Source: Argyresthia goedartella
Lineage: Eukaryota; Arthropoda; Insecta; Lepidoptera; Argyresthiidae
Length of the DNA: 64,000 nt
Assembly (NCBI GenBank): GCA_949825045.1
Contig: OX463815.1
Location: forward strand, 17,539,231 to 17,603,230
Direction: 5' to 3'
In this document: positions 57,601 to 63,600 of the stretch, in pieces
How positions within the stretch are numbered: the stretch's first letter is position 1
How the letters are laid out: the number at the start of each line of letters is the position of its first letter
Notes under the pieces: generated by a model
The model's database searches: none
The model's input: the letters and a program-made list of their open reading frames with translations, nothing else
What the model was told of the DNA's origin: nothing
Program-made: the position numbers and the translations under genes

Positions 57601-60600
57601 CCAAAACCATTTGATAACGAAAACTACATAAATCAAATAATAGAACATAACAGACCAGTTGCAGTATCTATGAAAGAGATTGAAGTTGCTTCTGCTATTG
57701 ATGATGAATTGATGAAGGTCAAACGTGGGGTTCACAATAACGAATGGGACGATTCAGTTAGCAATTATAAGATCTTTCAGCAAGAAATTTGTTTTGACGA
57801 CCATATTGCTCTACGCGGTAGCAAATTAATTATTCCAAAAATATTACGCCAAAGAGTTCTTGAAGCGGCTCATGAGGGACACCCAGGCATAGTGGCGATG
57901 AAAGCACGTCTTAGAACTAAAGTATGGTGGCCACGTATAGACAGAGATGCAGAAATCAAAGTAAAATCATGTCGCGGTTGCACCCTTGTGTCCGCTCCAA
58001 ACCCTCCCCGACCTATGAAACGTCGCGAACTCCCCGTTGAACCTTGGGTAGATGTTGCAATCGATTTTTTAGGGCCCCTACCAAGTAATGACTATTTGCT
58101 GATTGTAGTAGATTACTATAGTAGGTACAAGGAGATAAAAATAATGCGTAATATAACATCTGTCGAGACTATTAAAGTATTAAATGAGATATTCTCCCGT
58201 TTAGGGTACCCCTCATCATTGACTTGTGACAATGGGAATCAGTTCACCAGTGATCTGTTTAAAAGTTATTGTAAAGAATGTGGAATTAAAATGTTAAATA
58301 CTATTCCCTATTGGCCACAAATGAATGGTGAAGTTGAGCGTCAAAATAGGGATGTACTCAAAAGGCTTAAAATTAGTCAACTGGAGAAAAAAGATTGGAA
58401 AGAGGATTTGTTACAGTATCTGATCATGTATAATAGCACGCCACATTCTGTCACTGGCAGGTCACCCTCGGAGCTGTTCTACAGGAGACAATTCAGGGAC
58501 AAAATACCAAATGCTGTCGATATAAGAAATAATGTGTTCGATGAAGAAGTCCAGGATAGAGACAAAGAGCAAAAGGACAAAGGAAGGGAATATAGTGATA
58601 GAAAAAGAAAAGCAACAGAAAGTAATATTGATGTTGGGGAAAAAGTATTTGTAAAAAATTTAATAAAAGAAAATAAACTGTCATCCAATTTCAATCCCAC
58701 TGAACATACTGTGACTAGAATCAATGGAAGTGATGTCCAAGTTAGGAATGATGAAACTGGGAAGGAGTATAGACGCAACATAGTACACTTAAAGAAGATA
58801 AACGGTTCATGGACAGTTGTAGATGAAAATTGTGATGATATTCCAAATAATGACAATCAAAATGTGGAGGATTAATTAAGATTAATAAGCGGTTGTGTGA
58901 CAAATTAATGTTATTTTAGAATTAACACTCATACAGTGATATTGTTACAAATAATAAATAATTGTAAAATTAGATTTAAAAAAATCATTTAATAAAATAG
59001 GGATGTAGTATACACGCGCAGACGGCACTCTGCTCCGGGCCCTGGTCGTGTGCGGTAGTGCTGTGCGTTGGTGTACGATATCTCCGTAAATAGAATATCT
59101 GTGTATTATTACAACCTTTATGTCTTCTACAGTATACATACTATAACTCTCACGAAAGAGAGAGGAAGTGCTCTTTTACCCGGTTTTTGAAAGAGATAAG
59201 AGTGGGACTGTCTCTTAAAGTGCAAGGTAGTGCATTCCACAGTCGGTCGGACCGCCCAAAACCTGAATGAGTGCTCAAATGCCGAGGTGCTATGCCTTGG
59301 AGTGGCTAAGAGTGATTGACATCTGCAATGAAAAATATTGCTTTTTTATGTACGCATTAAGTAAATGTCATAATCGCGAAACTAACCCGTCAGCTTCGAA
59401 ACGAGACATCTCCTGGCATTGATGGAATAAATAAGCGACTAATAAAAGCCATTTGCTCTTCCATCGTCGCAACTCTAACCCATATCTTTAATCTTAGCCT
59501 CGGCATGGGAATTTTCCCAACCCCCTGGAAGATCGCATCAATTACACCAATCTTCATAGCCGTTAAAAAAAACGATCCCCTCAATTATAGTCAAAGCCTT
59601 TCTCAAAAATACTAGAAAAAATTGTCGATAACTGTATTTTCCTTTATTTAGAGTGAAACAAAATTCAATTCAATCAATTCGGTTTTGTTAAGGCAGTTCT
59701 ACTGAAAACGCTGTAAATACGCTTGTAAAACAAGTATAAAGCGCACTAGACAAAGGCAAGGCTTGTGTCGGAGTCTTTTTAGACCTCGCGAAAGCCTTCG
59801 ACACAGTGTCGATAAAGATAATGCTTCGCACACTAAAAAAGTCAGGCGTTCGTGGCATCGCTTTAGATTGATTCTCGAGTTATCTTATAAGTCGACACCA
59901 GATCGTCAAAGTCGGTGAACACTAAAGCAACCCACAGTCTATCTCTTTTGGTGTCCCACAAGGGAGCGTATTTGGCCCAACTTTATTTATCTTATATATC
60001 AACGATATAGTAAAGAGTTTCGCAACTGAAGCTGAGGTTGGCATCTCCTGTTACGCTGATTACACTGCCCTAGTATTTCAGGACTTTTCCTGGCCCCAAA
60101 TGGACAAAAAGGCTGAAAGTGGGCTTAAATCTGTCACTAACTGGCTTGTCTATCAATGACTCACACTAAATACTTCTAAGACTCACTTTCTATGTTTTCA
60201 TAAAACCAAGGCATCGGAGCCTTATACTAAGGTCGACAGGATGTCAATGGATACGGATGGCACAGCACCGTATGGGTAGGCGCTATAGAGAAGAGGCCTA
60301 TGCCCAGCAGTGGGTTGATGTGGGCTGAGCATGATGATGATGATCGGAGCCTACCACCCCGCCAGACCTAAGAATACACACCAGTGTTATAATTGATCAG
60401 TGATCATTAATCAAGAGACTGTTGTATTTGCCCTTCCATAAAAAGTATCCATAAAAGGAATAGTTTTAGATGAAACCCTTAAATTTCACCAACACATAAA
60501 TACCCTCGCTGGAAGAGCTAGGAAACTCATTCATTCATTTATGTGATGAAGTTACTTCCAGCGGGCGCAGACCAATACACTTTAAGGCTCGTCTTTGTTG

Positions 60601-63600
60601 CACTATGCCTGCCATTGTTGACATACTGTAATACTGTATGGGGTGGTGCAGCAACGACGACGCTTATCCCACCAGAAAGAGCACAAAAAGCAGTCCTGAA
60701 GGTAATGCTCAGCAAACCTTTCAGGTATCCGACAGCCACTTTGTTAATCCAATCAAAAGTACTATCAGTTCGGCAACTCTGCATATTACGAATAACATTG
60801 ATGGAACACAAGCTAATTTTGGGACTCCCTGAGAACCAAAATATGGCACAGAAAAGAGTTGTCAGTGTGAAACTTCCCAAAAGAAATACTGAATACGCTC
60901 GACGATTCCCATCGTTCTTGGGCCCTTTCATCTATAGTGCTGTTTTAAAAGCCTGTCCTAAAATTCGTACATGCACTCACCGTAAGGCTAAATTGCGAGT
61001 CACAAAGTAGCTAGCAACTATGGATTATGATAGTTAAGACACAGTTATTATTATTACTGTCGGAATCCCACGATACAGGTTCGCCTAGTGTGGGATTCGC
61101 AGTATTGTCATGTGTTTTTATTGTATTGGAAATAAATAAATACTTACTTCACATTTATAATATGGCAACAAATATAATGACCACCAAAATATTTTTTTCC
61201 TACCCAAAATGGCTAAATGACCAGCACTTGCAGAAAATACCAGGGCAAAATACTACGGTAGCTTAGGTGAAGGGTCAAGGGGGTGAGCGAAGCGAAGCCC
61301 CCTTTATCCGTCGTGTTAGGTTGAACATGTAAGAACAACAAAAAATACTTAAAACATAAACTTAAGCACACAAAACATAAAAAGAAGTTTGGTGATCATT
61401 TATCCAAACACAATTTGGTGGACATTCATCCATTCTGGCAGTCATTTCAAATTTATTGGAAGTAAAATAGGTGCATTTTTGGTAATCGTTTAAACACAAG
61501 CCTTTTAATATTAGTTGGATGTTAAGTGCATTATACTACCAAGTTCGATGGAGGGAAACATCGTGAGGAATCCTTCATATCCCCATAGCTGCGTGCAGCG
61601 AAAAGGCGTGACACTATGATCATCTGCGTCGTGTTACCTCGTGAAACGCGCGTGTGTGTGGTGGCTGCAGCCCCGAAGCGAACACTTCTTGCAGGTAGCT
61701 GAGCAGGCGAGACCGCACCAGCTCGTACTCAGAGTGGACACGCTCTACGCGGGTAGCCTTCAGCAGCTTCTGTTGGTGGCGATGGTAATGTGGGGTGAAT
61801 GGACATTCGCTACAAGATATTACAGCTGGTACTAGCTGCTAGTTCTTATCTAATTACAATATTGTAACATCATAATATAAGTGCCAATAAAATGTCTCAA
61901 AATAACAACATTACAAAAGAAATAAATAAGAACAAACAAAAGCCGTAATGAACATAACTTATTAGCAACCAGACTGGACCAGTCACTCCAAGCAGCACCC
62001 GTTCACAAGTAAGACGCGTGCACCAGCCATCACCCCCCTCGCCATATTTGAGGGAAAGGAGCGACCCGCAACACAGTGTAGTTTTTAAGATATGGACATT
62101 TACATGTAATTTAAGTATGGCGGTCTAGCTAACGAATAATTACTAGAAAACTAGGGAACAATGAAAGTTTAATCAACATCGGTTCAGTAGTTTCAGGTAT
62201 CTTGACAAAACAATGACCACTGGGGATTCTATCTGTAAAGCCTTCTCCCAATAGTTCCAATCAACGTTTTTGGTTCCGGCCACGCAATCAAGCTATGTGG
62301 GCCCACCTGACTTGGTGGATGTAGACACTGCCCTTGATATATGTAGCATAGAGGTTGTCAATAATGATGTGGAAAAATTATTACTTCAGTTAGACACCTC
62401 TAGGTCAGCCGGCCCTGACCATGTTAGTCCAATATTTTTAGTTGGTTGCGCCCACTCGACCTGCGTCCCAATATCTCTGCTCTTCCAGAAATCCATAGCA
62501 TCCTGTGAATTTCCCAGCATCTGGTATCCGCCTTTGTCTCATCCATACACAAAAAAGACTCAAAAACTGATTCAAAATAACTAATTACAGACCCATTTCA
62601 AAATTATGCATCATAACAAAAATATTCGAACGAGTTGTCTATTGTCAAGTGTACGCTGCCCTACATCACTCTTTTAATCCTTCGCAACATGGTTTCCTGA
62701 AGGGTCGTTCAACGTTCTCCAACCTTGTCCTCTTCAACGATTTCATAACCGAAGCTATGGATCAGGGTCATCAGGTTGACGTAGTGTACACTGATTAAAG
62801 CAAAGCTTTTGATAGAATTAACCACAGGCTGCTTCTAAACAAACTCAAGCCGACTGGCATACGGGATGAGTTACTGCGACGGTTTTCCTCTTATATCAAT
62901 AACCGTTCCCAAGCTATCGCAATCAATAATTATATTTCAAGCTGGGTTTCCATTCCCAGCGGTGTGCCGCAGGGTTCTATACTCGGGCCATAGCTCTTTT
63001 TTAATTTTCTTAAATGACATTTCTAGTTGTTTTCTGTATAGTAACTTACTATATTTTGCTGACGACATAAAAAAATAAAAAATTATAAAATCCCAAAGCG
63101 ACGTTTCTGACCTTCAGGCGGACCTGATAAGATTGGACAACTACTGTCTCAATAGTAAACTTGACCTAAATCCTTCCAAGTGCTCCGTTGTCACCTTTAC
63201 CCGCAAGAAACATGTCATTCCATCTTCTTATTTATTGTCAGGCTCTGCAGAAATGCAGTTTGGTAAGGGACCTTGGCGTTTTACATGATTCCAAGCTCCT
63301 GTTCGATAAGCACGTAGAATCAATCGTCTCTAAAGCCTCCAAAGCCTTGGGCCTTGGGCTTGTGGAATTATGCCCCTGTTGTTTTGACTAACATGTGTCT
63401 CGTCTCATCGGACGTAGTTCCGAGCGAGTATGGCGCGAGCGAAGAGCGGCAACAGCGCACTTTTGCCGCTCTTCGCTCACTACAACAATTCCGCTTTCGC
63501 CATCCACCTTTCGCCATCCACCCACATTGACAAAATTGAACTAAAATATCGAACTCGTCTAAACTATTATTTAACTTTTCTTTTAGATAAATATACTTTA

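Larger units (their letters stand above)
46861..59136 (+). mobile_element. Ty3/gypsy retrotransposon, mag-like, with identical 128-bp LTRs
   Basis: LTRs at 46866-46993 and 59004-59131 are identical by eye. A perfect 5-bp duplication GTATA flanks it (46861-46865 and 59132-59136). A primer site starts 2 bp after the 5' LTR. One gag-pol frame (55015-58875) precedes a weak purine-rich AAAATAGGGA before the 3' LTR. A complete BEL element (47415-54268) sits inside its leader. No env frame is present. The very short LTRs and two-knuckle gag suggest the mag lineage (inference). Identical LTRs point to a recent insertion. Confidence 0.95.
59340..61150 (+). mobile_element. CR1/Jockey-group LINE (LINE H), decayed
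   Basis: Plus-strand RT reading from about 59385 to 61010, then a 3' UTR ending GGAAATAAATAAATACTTAC at about 61145. Interrupted at 60223-60342 by an RTE tail with a target duplication. The 5' part (endonuclease) is missing. Confidence 0.75.

Noticed and set aside
55015..58875. Gypsy element as an errantivirus (infectious, env-bearing)
   Set aside because: No env frame follows pol; the 3' LTR starts ~130 bp after the stop.
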